Below, one piece after another: positions 42,388 through 51,339 of a stretch of DNA of 64,000 bases. Each line of letters opens with the position of its first letter. Within the stretch, counting starts at the first letter, position 1. The DNA comes from Alphaproteobacteria bacterium (GTDB taxonomy: Bacteria; Pseudomonadota; Alphaproteobacteria; Sphingomonadales; JAKSBY01). Below the pieces are notes generated by a model. That model saw only the letters and a program-made list of their open reading frames with translations. It was not told the DNA's origin and ran no database searches. Location of the stretch: positions 1-64,000 of the forward strand of contig JAJFIV010000031.1 in NCBI GenBank assembly GCA_021774625.1, in the 5' to 3' direction. A program made the position numbers and the translations under genes.

Positions 42388-43743
42388 ATGCCGGATTATG
42401 ACGATAAGAACCGACTGACGGGACGCCTGCGCCGCTATGCCCGCGTGTCCGGAACGGCAAGCGGCCTGGCCGCAAAACTGGCCGGCGAAAAGCTGTTCGG
42501 CATCAGCATCGACAAAGGCGAGCATGCGGCGGAATTGCGCATGGCGCTGGGCGCCCTCAAAGGGCCGGCCATGAAAGTGGCGCAGCTTTTATCCACTATC
42601 CCCGACGCCCTGCCGGCGGATTATGCGCGGGAGCTTTCGCAATTACAGGCCAATGCGCCGGCCATGGGCTGGCCCTTTGTGAAACGGCGCATGATGACGG
42701 AACTGGGGGCCGGCTGGCGGGACAGATTTGCGGAATTTGACAAGGCGCCGTCAGCGGCGGCATCCCTGGGGCAGGTACATAAAGCGCTGACACATGATGG
42801 CGTATCTCTCGCGGTCAAACTGCAATATCCCGATATGGCGTCAGTGGTGGAGGCGGATCTGAAACAGCTCCGGATCATTCTGGGCCTGTTCCGCCGCTAT
42901 GATCCGTCCGTCGACACATCGGAAATACTGCAGGAACTGAAAGAACGGCTCCGGGAGGAGCTGGATTATGCGCGGGAAGCGAGGCACATGACGCTTTACC
43001 GCGCGATGCTGGCCGGCGAGGACCGGGTGCATGTGCCGGAGACTTTATCCGGTCTTTCCACAGGCAGGCTTCTCAGCATGACCTGGCTCACCGGCCGGCC
43101 GCTGATGGACTATACGGAGGCCGATCAGGAAACCAGGAATACTCTCGCCATCAATCTGTTCCGTGCCTGGTATGTGCCCTTTCATCGATATGGGGTGATT
43201 CACGGCGATCCGCATCTCGGCAATTATACCGCCCGGCAGGATTTATCGCTCAATCTGCTGGATTTCGGCTGCATCCGGATTTTTCCGCCGGCCTTTGTCG
43301 GCGGGGTGATCGACCTTTACAAGGCGCTCCGCGACGGCGATCAGGCGCTGGCCGTTCAGGCGTATGAGACCTGGGGCTTTGAAAATCTTTCCAGGGAACT
43401 GATCGAAACACTGAATCTCTGGGCATCCTTTCTCTATAGTCCGTTATTGGAAGACGCGCCGCGGCTGATCAATGCCAGTGAAAAGCCGGGCCGCTATGGC
43501 GCCGACGTGGCGGCCAGGGTCCACAAGCGTCTTCGGGAGCTCGGCCCGGTGACGCCGCCCAGGGAATTTGTCTTTATGGACCGGGCCGCCATCGGGCTTG
43601 GCGGCGTCTTCCTGCGCCTGAAGGCCGAGGTGAACTGGCACCGGCAGTTTCACGATATCATTGACGGGTTCGAAGTCTCACGGCTTGAAAAACGGCAGCG
43701 GGATGCGCTTGATAAAGCCGGGCTGGCCGCCAGCATTTCATAA
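42388..43743 (+). CDS. ABC1/UbiB-family atypical kinase
   Basis: The 451-residue protein shows the ABC1 signature: 'GPAMKVAQLLSTIPDALPAD' (KxAQ in place of the KxGQ of COQ8), the Ala-rich loop 'APSAAASLGQVHKAL', 'LAVKLQYPDMASVVEADLKQ', 'GVIHGDPHLGNYT' and 'LNLLDFGCIRIF'. No C-terminal membrane helices of UbiB itself are seen, so this is the shorter soluble subgroup common in Alphaproteobacteria. It may support quinone biosynthesis or lipid homeostasis through its ATPase. It is divergent from the NtrC-type gene. Confidence 0.88.
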   Translation: MPDYDDKNRLTGRLRRYARVSGTASGLAAKLAGEKLFGISIDKGEHAAELRMALGALKGPAMKVAQLLSTIPDALPADYARELSQLQANAPAMGWPFVKRRMMTELGAGWRDRFAEFDKAPSAAASLGQVHKALTHDGVSLAVKLQYPDMASVVEADLKQLRIILGLFRRYDPSVDTSEILQELKERLREELDYAREARHMTLYRAMLAGEDRVHVPETLSGLSTGRLLSMTWLTGRPLMDYTEADQETRNTLAINLFRAWYVPFHRYGVIHGDPHLGNYTARQDLSLNLLDFGCIRIFPPAFVGGVIDLYKALRDGDQALAVQAYETWGFENLSRELIETLNLWASFLYSPLLEDAPRLINASEKPGRYGADVAARVHKRLRELGPVTPPREFVFMDRAAIGLGGVFLRLKAEVNWHRQFHDIIDGFEVSRLEKRQRDALDKAGLAASIS

Positions 43744-43746
43744 CAC

Positions 43747-43774
43747 TTGGCTGGCGCAATTTCTTTGCTATAGT
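43747..43774 (+). promoter_or_regulatory. Probable sigma-70 promoter for the coxIV/pnt genes
   Basis: TTGGCT and TATAGT are separated by 16 bp, 34 bp before the ATG of the cytochrome oxidase subunit IV gene. It could also drive the pnt genes, since no terminator is seen between them. Confidence 0.5.
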
Positions 43775-43808
43775 CTTGCACAAGGACTTACCAATCAGGG
43801 GAGTAATC

Positions 43809-43937
43809 ATGGCAGAACCGGGCGCATCGTTTCAAAAATCGAAGAAGGATCAATATAGCAGTTTTCTGGCCGTCACCAAATGGGCGATCATAGGGGCTGC
43901 TCTTGTGCTGGTAGGGATGGCGGTATTTTTGCTGTAA
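43809..43937 (+). CDS. aa3-type cytochrome c oxidase subunit IV (not in ORF track)
   Basis: A 42-residue ORF below the track's cut-off. The sequence 'QYSSFLAVTKWAIIGAALVL' with a single helix ending 'VGMAVFLL' matches the tiny subunit IV of alphaproteobacterial aa3 oxidases, which packs against the catalytic subunit in the inner membrane. A Gly-Gly-Gly-Gly (CAGGGGAG) ribosome site is present. Its position just before the transhydrogenase operon is common in this class. Confidence 0.88.
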   Translation: MAEPGASFQKSKKDQYSSFLAVTKWAIIGAALVLVGMAVFLL

Positions 43938-43986
43938 AACAACGATCTTATTTTTCCCACTCATATAAGCAAGGGAGGCGCGCGGC

Positions 43987-45141
43987 ATGAAAATCGCCAT
44001 ACCAAAGGAAAGACGCCCACATGAAAGGCGCGTTGCGGCAACCCCGGAAACGGTCAGGAAACTGATCGCGCTCGGCGCGGATATTGTGGTTGAAAAAGGC
44101 GCAGGGACCGGGGCCAGCATTCCCGATGCGGCCTTTGAAGAAGCGGGCGCCGGTTTGGCGCCCGATTTTGCATCCGCCGTTTCCGGCGCGGATATTGTCT
44201 TCAAGGTCCAGCGGCCGTTGCGGTCCGGTGAGGGCGAGGTGGATGAGGTGGCAGCCCTTGCCAGCGGCGCCATGCTCGTCGCTATTCTCAATCCTTATGG
44301 CGATAGGGACGGAATTGCGGCGCTGGCATCTGCCGGCGTTACCGGTTACGCCATGGAATTTATGCCGCGGATTACCAGGGCGCAGTCGATGGATGTGCTG
44401 TCCTCCCAGTCTAATCTGGCCGGCTATAAGGCGGTTCTTGACGCGGCAGGGGAATATGGCCGGGCCTTTCCGATGATGATGACCGCGGCCGGCACCATTG
44501 CGCCGGCGCGGGTCATGGTGATGGGCGCGGGCGTTGCCGGTCTTCAGGCCATTGCGACGGCAAGGCGGCTTGGCGCCATTGTTTCCGCCACCGATGTCCG
44601 CATGGCCGCCAAGGAGCAGGTGGAAAGCCTTGGCGCCAAATTCGTTATGGTCGAAGATGACGCGGCCAAAGAAGCCGAAACATCCGGTGGTTACGCCAGG
44701 GAAATGAGTGACGAATACAAGCAAAAGCAGGCCGCCCTGATCGCGGAAACCATCAAGAAGCAGGATATCGTTATCACCACGGCGCTAATCCCTGGACGTC
44801 CCGCACCGCTTTTAATTACCGAAGAGATGGTGCGTTCGATGAAGCCGGGATCGGTGATTGTCGATCTTGCCGTGGAGCAGGGCGGCAATTGCGCGCTTTC
44901 CAAGCCGGGGGAGGTTGTCGATGTGGATGGCGTCAAGATTGTCGGTCATATGAATGTGCCCTCCCGCCTCGCGACTGACGCCAGTGCGCTTTACGCCAAA
45001 AATCTTCTGAATTTCATCACGCCCCTGATTGATCCCGAAACCAAGTCGCTGAAAATCGATGCGGAAGACGACATCATCAAGGGAACCCTGGTCACCAAAG
45101 ACGGGGCCGTGGTTCACGATGCCCTGAAGGGAGGACAATAA
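43987..45141 (+). CDS. pntAA: Proton-translocating NAD(P) transhydrogenase subunit alpha 1
   Basis: The 384-residue soluble NAD(H)-binding part: 'MKIAIPKERRPHERRVAATP', 'VMVMGAGVAGLQAIATARRL' as the NAD fold and 'ALIPGRPAPLLITEEMVRSM' plus 'DLAVEQGGNCALS' in the mobile-loop region. It transfers hydride between NADH and NADP+ with PntB, driven by the proton gradient. The alpha subunit is split from its membrane part (pntAB), as usual in Alphaproteobacteria. The three pnt genes are 1 to 9 bp apart and clearly one operon. Confidence 0.95.
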   Translation: MKIAIPKERRPHERRVAATPETVRKLIALGADIVVEKGAGTGASIPDAAFEEAGAGLAPDFASAVSGADIVFKVQRPLRSGEGEVDEVAALASGAMLVAILNPYGDRDGIAALASAGVTGYAMEFMPRITRAQSMDVLSSQSNLAGYKAVLDAAGEYGRAFPMMMTAAGTIAPARVMVMGAGVAGLQAIATARRLGAIVSATDVRMAAKEQVESLGAKFVMVEDDAAKEAETSGGYAREMSDEYKQKQAALIAETIKKQDIVITTALIPGRPAPLLITEEMVRSMKPGSVIVDLAVEQGGNCALSKPGEVVDVDGVKIVGHMNVPSRLATDASALYAKNLLNFITPLIDPETKSLKIDAEDDIIKGTLVTKDGAVVHDALKGGQ

Positions 45142-45142
45142 T

Positions 45143-45451
45143 ATGGAACTTTTGCACGAGGCCGCGGCCAGTCCGTTCATTCAGCAGTTATCGATCTTCG
45201 TCCTTGCTATTTTTGTCGGCTATTATGTGGTCTGGAGCGTCACGCCGGCCCTGCACACGCCGCTAATGTCGGTCACCAACGCCATTTCCTCGGTGATCAT
45301 TGTCGGCGCGCTGCTGGCAACCGGCGGCGAGGGTTTTCATGCCGCCACCATTCTCGGGCTGGTCGCTATCGGGCTTGCCAGCGTTAACATATTCGGCGGT
45401 TTTCTGGTCACCAGACGCATGCTCGCCATGTATAAAAAGAAAGAGAAATAG
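45143..45451 (+). CDS. pntAB: Transhydrogenase subunit alpha 2 (membrane part)
   Basis: The 102-residue protein has three to four membrane helices ('FIQQLSIFVLAIFVGYYVVW', 'ISSVIIVGALLATGG', 'TILGLVAIGLASVNIFGGFL') and the conserved 'TPALHTPLMSVTNAISSVII'. It forms the proton channel with PntB. It begins 1 bp after the pntAA stop. Confidence 0.95.
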   Translation: MELLHEAAASPFIQQLSIFVLAIFVGYYVVWSVTPALHTPLMSVTNAISSVIIVGALLATGGEGFHAATILGLVAIGLASVNIFGGFLVTRRMLAMYKKKEK

Positions 45452-45460
45452 GGGACGGGC

Positions 45461-46885
45461 ATGATCACATTATCACCTGACATCACAGCGTTTGCCTATC
45501 TTGTCGCCGCTGTTCTCTTCATCCTGGCGCTGCGCGGCCTTTCAAATCCGGAATCAAGCCGCCGGGGCAATATGTTCGGTATGCTGGGCATGCTGATCGC
45601 CGTGCTGACGACGCTCTGGAACCCGGAAATTTTTAAATTCGGCATCCAGTATGTGATCGGCGCCATCGCGGTCGGTGGCCTGATCGGCTATATCATCGCC
45701 AATCGCATCGCCATGACCGCCATGCCGCAACTGGTGGCGGCCTTCCATTCGCTGGTCGGTTTGGCGGCGGTATTGGTGGCATCGGGAGCCTTTCTCAATC
45801 CCGGCGCGTTCGGGATATTGGATGCCGCGGGCGAGATTTTTGTTGCGAGCCGCATCGAAATGGCGCTGGGTGCGGCTATCGGGGCCATCACCTTTTCCGG
45901 CTCCGTGATTGCCTTTTTGAAACTCAATGGCAACATGTCCGGTGCACCGATTATTCTGCCCGGCCGGCACGCGGTCAATCTGCTGATTTTTCTTGCAATT
46001 CTAGGTCTGATCGTCGCCTTTGCCTTATCGAGCGGCGCCGCCTCAGGTGAAGGATATCTCTTCTGGTATATCACCGGCCTGAGCTTTCTGATCGGTTTTC
46101 TGATCATCATCCCCATTGGCGGGGCGGATATGCCGGTGGTGGTCTCGATGCTGAATTCCTATTCTGGCTGGGCGGCGGCGGGCATCGGCTTCACCCTGCA
46201 AAATAACGCCCTGATTGTGACCGGCGCGCTTGTGGGTTCATCCGGCGCCATCCTGTCCTACATTATGTGCAGGGCGATGAACCGGTCTTTCATTTCCGTG
46301 ATTCTCGGCGGCTTTGGCAGTGATGGCGGCCCGGTGAGCGGAGAAAAAATTGACCGCCCCTACAAGCGGGGATCGGCGGAGGATGCGGCCTTTATCATGA
46401 AAAATGCCGGCTCCGTCATCATCGTGCCCGGCTATGGCATGGCGGTGGCGCAGGCCCAGCATTCGTTGCGGGAAATGGCCGATATGCTGAAGGAAGAGGG
46501 CGTCAAAGTGTCTTACGCCATCCATCCCGTGGCGGGCCGCATGCCGGGCCATATGAATGTGCTGCTGGCGGAAGCCAATGTGCCTTATGATGAAGTGTTT
46601 GAACTGGAAGACATCAATAACCAGTTCCCGACCGCCGATGTCGCCTTTGTCATCGGCGCCAACGACGTCACCAATCCCTCAGCCAAAACCGATTCCTCCT
46701 CGCCCATTTTCGGCATGCCGGTGCTGGATGTGGAAAAGGCCAAGACGGTTCTGTTTATCAAGCGCTCCATGGGCGGGGCCGGTTATGCCGGGGTCGAAAA
46801 CGAGCTTTTCTTCCGTGACAACACCATGATGCTGCTGTCGGATGCCAAGAAAATGACCGAGGAAATTGTCAAAGCGCTGGGGTAG
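45461..46885 (+). CDS. pntB: Transhydrogenase subunit beta
   Basis: The 474-residue protein has about eight membrane helices followed by the soluble NADP(H) domain from ~residue 290 ('NAGSVIIVPGYGMAVAQAQH', 'VAGRMPGHMNVLLAEANVPY' and 'VAFVIGANDVTNPSAKTD'). These are the canonical dIII motifs. The stop is 2 bp before the next gene, a kelch lipoprotein, which may therefore be read through from the pnt promoter. Confidence 0.96.
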   Translation: MITLSPDITAFAYLVAAVLFILALRGLSNPESSRRGNMFGMLGMLIAVLTTLWNPEIFKFGIQYVIGAIAVGGLIGYIIANRIAMTAMPQLVAAFHSLVGLAAVLVASGAFLNPGAFGILDAAGEIFVASRIEMALGAAIGAITFSGSVIAFLKLNGNMSGAPIILPGRHAVNLLIFLAILGLIVAFALSSGAASGEGYLFWYITGLSFLIGFLIIIPIGGADMPVVVSMLNSYSGWAAAGIGFTLQNNALIVTGALVGSSGAILSYIMCRAMNRSFISVILGGFGSDGGPVSGEKIDRPYKRGSAEDAAFIMKNAGSVIIVPGYGMAVAQAQHSLREMADMLKEEGVKVSYAIHPVAGRMPGHMNVLLAEANVPYDEVFELEDINNQFPTADVAFVIGANDVTNPSAKTDSSSPIFGMPVLDVEKAKTVLFIKRSMGGAGYAGVENELFFRDNTMMLLSDAKKMTEEIVKALG

Positions 46886-46887
46886 GA

Positions 46888-47886
46888 ATGCGGATTGCCG
46901 TCCCAATACTCGCGCTTTTTATTCTCGCAGCCTGTTCCGAAGAAAGCCCTGTGTCGGAGCCACTGGTGCTCAACGCCCATGGCATGGTCTATGATGCGGC
47001 GCGGGACCGGATTGTCGTTTTCGGTGGGGCAACGGAGACGGCGGTCAGCGGACTGACCTATGAATGGCGGGAGAACGGATGGCGGGTTGCTGCAAGCGAA
47101 GGTCCGGAACCGCGAACCTTTCCGGCGATGGCCTATGCGGCTGCGCTTGGCGGCACGGTCCTGTTCGGCGGCAATCGGGTTCTGTTCGGCGACGGCCTGA
47201 GCGCGGAAAATCTGCTTTCCGACACCTGGATTTGGAATGGCAAAAACTGGAGGCAGGTGGAGGGGGATGGCCCTGGCCCGCGGGCAGAAGCCGCTATGGC
47301 CTATGATCCTGTCCAAAAACATCTTTTGCTGTTCGGCGGGTATCATATCACTGAAGGGGAGATCGTTTCCTTGGGCGACAGCTGGGCCTTTGACGGCATG
47401 TCATGGTCGAAATTGTCCGATACGGGGCCGCCGCCGCAAAATGGCGCCGCAATGGCGTATAATGCAAAGAATCAATCCATGATTCTCTTCGGACAAAATG
47501 CCGACCGGACCATGGGTGAAACCTGGGAATCGCAGGCGGGTGAGTGGCGGTATCTGCCTCAGGGCCGGAGTGAGAGGCGTTATAATTCCGCCATGACCTA
47601 TGACGCCGCGAGAGAACAGATCCTCCGTTTCGGCGGCTGGACGGGCGAAGGCCGTTCCGGCGATACATGGGTGTGGTCAGAAGATGGTTGGGACCGTGTG
47701 ACAGCGGACGGCCCGTCTCCCCGCAATCATACGCAAATGATCTATGACAGCAGACAAAAGCACAGCATCCTTTTCGGCGGCCATGACGGCGAGAATATTT
47801 TCGGCGATATCTGGCGTTGGGATGGAAGCAGCTGGCATGTATTGCTGAAGAGAGTTCCGGCCGCAAGGTTGGACAACAGCCACTGA
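46888..47886 (+). CDS. Kelch-repeat lipoprotein
   Basis: The 332-residue protein has a lipoprotein signal ('ILALFILAACSEESP', Cys at ~16) and about six kelch-type repeats, for example 'AHGMVYDAARDRIVVFGGAT', 'AAMAYDPVQKHLLLFGGYH' and 'SAMTYDAAREQILRFGGW'. Each is followed by a W-rich strand ('DTWIWNGKNW'). It should form a six-bladed propeller anchored to a membrane facing the periplasm or outside. Ligand unknown. It begins 2 bp after pntB and converges on the first ATP-grasp gene. Confidence 0.85.
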   Translation: MRIAVPILALFILAACSEESPVSEPLVLNAHGMVYDAARDRIVVFGGATETAVSGLTYEWRENGWRVAASEGPEPRTFPAMAYAAALGGTVLFGGNRVLFGDGLSAENLLSDTWIWNGKNWRQVEGDGPGPRAEAAMAYDPVQKHLLLFGGYHITEGEIVSLGDSWAFDGMSWSKLSDTGPPPQNGAAMAYNAKNQSMILFGQNADRTMGETWESQAGEWRYLPQGRSERRYNSAMTYDAAREQILRFGGWTGEGRSGDTWVWSEDGWDRVTADGPSPRNHTQMIYDSRQKHSILFGGHDGENIFGDIWRWDGSSWHVLLKRVPAARLDNSH

Positions 47887-47903
47887 CTCCCTGTTGATTG
47901 GCA

Positions 47904-49064
47904 CTATAATTTAGCGATCCAGCGGCGATGCGGCTGGGTGTGTGTGTAGATCGGATTCCGCGCCATTTGCTTTAAGGTTTGCCGCAGTCCGCCGTCAATC
48001 AGGCCTTTGCCGTGCATCTGCAGAAAACCGATCGCCCCGAGATCATTCACTTCAAGCAAAACCGGCCCCTGACCGGTAAAGGCAACGTCCCAATGCTGGA
48101 TGCGCATCAATGGAAAGAGATGCGAAGCGGACTTTATGGCTTTAAGCGCATTGTTCCAGTCGGGAAGGGTAAAGCCATCCAGTTTTGCAATAGGGTGGTT
48201 CTTCCATGCCGGTAGAGCGGCTTCCGGCCAAAAGGCCGCCAGGGGCTCTACGGCTTTTCCCGTTGCAATATCGATACGCGCCACCCAATTGCCGGTTTTC
48301 CCGCCGCTGAAATTGTCGTTGTGGTTTTTCCCGGCGGCAATTTTCCAGATCGCGGCCGCTATCCTCGGGGCACTTTCCTCCTGGCAAAGCACGACCCGCG
48401 CCCCGGATATTGATGAGGATCCGGTCGCGCGCCGGATATCCGGATGGGGAACCAGGATATCCTGAAAAATCCAGCCGCATTTCTTGCGGAAATAAGCATC
48501 GTCCGGGCGGGTCATTTGTGCAATCAGGCTGTCAATAGGGAGAATTTCTATATTCGATGTGCGGACAGCATCTTTTCCGGGCAGATATTCCAGGCAGACA
48601 TGGGAATCCATCCCTTGCTGGCTGAAAGCAGCTTTCAGATAGAACGGGTAAGACGCCGGGTCACATAAAAACTCCTTAAGCGCCTGGTCATTTGTTAATG
48701 CCGTTACGCCGGGAATCCAGGCATCGCCGACTCTAAAACAGGCTTTGGCCGGGGGTGTTGGCAGCCCTTTCGAACGCATGATCGTTTCAAATGCCAGTTT
48801 GTCCCACGCAGGATTCACGCCCTTGCGGTCATTCAGCGCTAAATTAACGGCATTCTCAAGACGCCAGCCCAAATAATTTTTAATGCTTTCCGGCTGTTCG
48901 CGAAATGTCCGGTAAAGACGATAGGCAAAGTAATCCGTAATGCCCACATTATAGCGGCCGAACTTCAGGCGTATCATGTCCAGCGCCTGCTGGCTGACCG
49001 GCGCCCCTTCCAGATTTTTGGTCTGAACCATGCGCCGCGCTAGTTCTCGCACCCGGGTGAGCAC
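47904..49064 (-). CDS. Sugar-transfer-associated-type ATP-grasp protein (copy 1)
   Basis: The track start overlaps the upstream gene by 74 bp. A GTG at 49064 preceded by AAAAGGA (inside the upstream stop region) is more likely and matches the paralogue's N-terminus, giving 386 residues. Motifs: 'RYNVGITDYFAYRLYRTF' near the start, 'PAWDKLAFETIMRSKGLPTP' and the C-terminal metal region 'RIQHWDVAFTGQGPVLLEVN'. These fit the ATP-grasp_ST group, which joins a carboxylate to an amine or hydroxyl using ATP. Substrate unknown. It is close to copy 3 (51340) and more distant from copy 2. Confidence 0.75.
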   Translation of the reverse strand: MLTRVRELARRMVQTKNLEGAPVSQQALDMIRLKFGRYNVGITDYFAYRLYRTFREQPESIKNYLGWRLENAVNLALNDRKGVNPAWDKLAFETIMRSKGLPTPPAKACFRVGDAWIPGVTALTNDQALKEFLCDPASYPFYLKAAFSQQGMDSHVCLEYLPGKDAVRTSNIEILPIDSLIAQMTRPDDAYFRKKCGWIFQDILVPHPDIRRATGSSSISGARVVLCQEESAPRIAAAIWKIAAGKNHNDNFSGGKTGNWVARIDIATGKAVEPLAAFWPEAALPAWKNHPIAKLDGFTLPDWNNALKAIKSASHLFPLMRIQHWDVAFTGQGPVLLEVNDLGAIGFLQMHGKGLIDGGLRQTLKQMARNPIYTHTQPHRRWIAKL

Positions 49065-49072
49065 TGCATAAA

Positions 49073-49078
49073 TCCTTT
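49073..49078 (-). promoter_or_regulatory. Ribosome-binding site deciding the GTG start of ATP-grasp copy 1
   Basis: AAGGA (minus strand) overlaps the stop codon of ATP-grasp copy 2 and sits 8 bp before GTG at 49064. It supports reinitiation and the shorter product. Confidence 0.45.
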
Positions 49079-50229
49079 TATAAACCGAGTTCGGGATTTT
49101 GGGCCCGGAAGACCGCGTCTGTTCTGGCTTTTTTGCGGCGGGTTTCGGCATCTGACAGAGCCTGCTTCATGCGATCATTGAACAGTCCACACCGACCGGC
49201 AAGCTGAATTAAATGAATATCGGCATCTGTATTAACTTCAATCACGACCGGGCCCTTATCGGTAAAAGCGATGTCCCAGTGCTGTAATCCAAGACCTTGG
49301 AAATTCACGGCTGCCCGGCAGCATTGATCAATAAGATTTTTCCACCCGGGTAATTTGTGACCCTTAATCCTTTTGTCCGTATCCGGATGGATAGCGGTTT
49401 CCCGGTACTGTTCTCCGATACCGCTGATGATGCGTTTAATTGCGCCTGTTTCAATGTCAATCCATCCCAGCAGGTTGCCATTTTTACCCATGGAGAAATT
49501 ATCGGTCATATTCTTGCCGGTTCCGATTTTCCAGAACGCGCAAAATATGTAAGGGTTCCCGGCATTCAGCATAATCATCAGTCTGACGCATGAGACCGTC
49601 GAGCCGATGAACGCGCTTATGCCGCTGTCTTGCTGCAGCACTTTCTGAACCAGCATCCCATCATAAGGCGAAAAATCAAGCATTTGCCGCAAATGTCTAA
49701 CAGACAAAACAGTGTCATTGCCCAAACGCCAGGATTGGATATCCGGGTCATACTGTTTGATCAAAAATGACGATCGGCCGTAGGTTCCTGCGTTGGGTTT
49801 CATAAAAACCGGGTACTGCACCTCATCCTGCAAGTGGCGGATGAAGGCGTCCGGGTCTGAGAAAACCGGCTCGCCGCCAACCCGTCTTCGGGCAGAGCTA
49901 TAAAGAGCGACCATTTCCGGTATGGGGACCGCCAGTGATTTCAGGAACCTGTAGCAGAGTATTTTGTCATTTGCGGCAGCGAGCCAATGCGAATCATTGA
50001 GAGACCTGTCTATGGCAACATTCTTTTTCCATCCCATGAAATCCTCAGGCCTGCCAGAATCCAGCGCATCGCTTTCATATAATCTGAGATCAAAATAGTC
50101 GCTCGGTCCGACTTGACCTTCACATCGGCATAAATATGCTATTTCCCTGATTTGGCTGATGATTCCCTTGCCGGATACGATTTTTGCGTATTTCGCCCTC
50201 TTCAATAACTGAACTATTCGCGCAAGCAT
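49078..50229 (-). CDS. Sugar-transfer-associated-type ATP-grasp protein (copy 2)
   Basis: The 383-residue protein carries 'GQVGPSDYFDLRLYESDAL', 'YPVFMKPNAGTYGRSSFLIK' as the ATP-binding strand, and 'GLQHWDIAFTDKGPVVIEVN' with the metal-binding acidic residues. The mid-region 'WKIGTGKNMTDNFSMGKNGN' parallels 'WKIAAGKNHNDNFSGGKTGN' of copy 1, so this pair shares a fold and probably a similar reaction. It is upstream of copy 1 in the same direction, 13 bp from its GTG, so the two form an operon. Substrate unknown. Confidence 0.78.
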   Translation of the reverse strand: MLARIVQLLKRAKYAKIVSGKGIISQIREIAYLCRCEGQVGPSDYFDLRLYESDALDSGRPEDFMGWKKNVAIDRSLNDSHWLAAANDKILCYRFLKSLAVPIPEMVALYSSARRRVGGEPVFSDPDAFIRHLQDEVQYPVFMKPNAGTYGRSSFLIKQYDPDIQSWRLGNDTVLSVRHLRQMLDFSPYDGMLVQKVLQQDSGISAFIGSTVSCVRLMIMLNAGNPYIFCAFWKIGTGKNMTDNFSMGKNGNLLGWIDIETGAIKRIISGIGEQYRETAIHPDTDKRIKGHKLPGWKNLIDQCCRAAVNFQGLGLQHWDIAFTDKGPVVIEVNTDADIHLIQLAGRCGLFNDRMKQALSDAETRRKKARTDAVFRAQNPELGL

Positions 50230-50349
50230 AGGGTTTGGATTTCGCTCTGTCTGAGAATTGGGGACTGTATTTTTAGCCTAATTCAGAATATCTTATATCA
50301 GCTTAACAGATTTATCTAACGTAATGGTTACCAACCGCGAGAGGCAAAA

Positions 50350-51336
50350 ATGAGGCAAATATATTTTTTAATGCTCTTTTGTGGCGGGCTGTCCATTGCT
50401 GGCGCAGCGGCCGTTGCGGATACGCTTATTGTCGGCAACAAAGGGGTCGATACAGTCAGCTTCATCGATCTTGAAACGGGCGCGGAGATTGCGGAGGTTA
50501 AATCCGGCAATGCCCCCCATGAGGTAGCGGTCCGGAAGGATGGCCGGATCGCAGTTGTCGTGAATTATGGGGCAAACAGCGTGGATGTTTATGCTGTGGC
50601 CAGTGCTTCCCATGTAAAATCCATCTCACTCGGCCGGCATTCCCGTCCCCATGGCATTCTGTGGCTGCCGGACCAGAAACACGTGGCGATCACCACGGAA
50701 GGGAGCCGGCATCTGGTCGTGGTGGATGTGGAAGCGGGCGCAGTGGTGAATGCCATTGCGACCGGCCAGCGGTCATCCCATATGGTTGCCGTCAGTCCAG
50801 ACGGCAGCCGGGCATTTGTCGCCAATATTGCTGCGGGCACGTTTACGGCGATTGATCTGAAGAAGGGCGTCAAACTCCGTGATATAAAGGCCGGTGATGA
50901 CCCGGAAGCGATTGCGGTGACACCCGACGGACGGGAGGTCTGGGTCGGCAACAATGGGTCGCACAATGTTATGGTTTATGATGCGGAGACACTGGAACGA
51001 AAGGCCGTCATTAAGACGGGGCGGACACCGATCCGGGTACAAATCAGCCCGGACGGTCAATACGCGGTCACCGCCGATATCGGCGATGGACATCTCAGTG
51101 TGATCGATACGGCCGCCAAAAAAATTATCCGTACGGTTGCGCTGGATGGCGGCGAAGGGACCCCGCGGCCGGTCACGCTCCTGTTTCAGCCGGATGGCAC
51201 GCGGCTGTTCGCGGCCCTGCCGTCGCTAGCCCGGGTTGCCATCATCGATACGGCGAGCTGGCGGCAAACGGGTCTGCTCACGGCAAAGCCCGGCTCGGAT
51301 GGCCTCGGCTATTCGCCCCTGAATATAACGCGTTAA
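50350..51336 (+). CDS. Periplasmic YVTN-type beta-propeller protein
   Basis: The 328-residue protein has a signal peptide ('QIYFLMLFCGGLSIAGAAAV') and seven-blade YVTN-like repeats: 'TLIVGNKGVDTVSFIDLETG', 'HMVAVSPDGSRAFVANIAAG' and 'AIAVTPDGREVWVGNNGSHN'. Such proteins bind ligands or partner proteins in the periplasm and are often encoded with pathways for redox cofactors or surface structures. It is divergent from ATP-grasp copy 2 and convergent with copy 3 (stops 3 bp apart), so it is embedded in the ATP-grasp cluster. Confidence 0.87.
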   Translation: MRQIYFLMLFCGGLSIAGAAAVADTLIVGNKGVDTVSFIDLETGAEIAEVKSGNAPHEVAVRKDGRIAVVVNYGANSVDVYAVASASHVKSISLGRHSRPHGILWLPDQKHVAITTEGSRHLVVVDVEAGAVVNAIATGQRSSHMVAVSPDGSRAFVANIAAGTFTAIDLKKGVKLRDIKAGDDPEAIAVTPDGREVWVGNNGSHNVMVYDAETLERKAVIKTGRTPIRVQISPDGQYAVTADIGDGHLSVIDTAAKKIIRTVALDGGEGTPRPVTLLFQPDGTRLFAALPSLARVAIIDTASWRQTGLLTAKPGSDGLGYSPLNITR

Positions 51337-51339
51337 AGC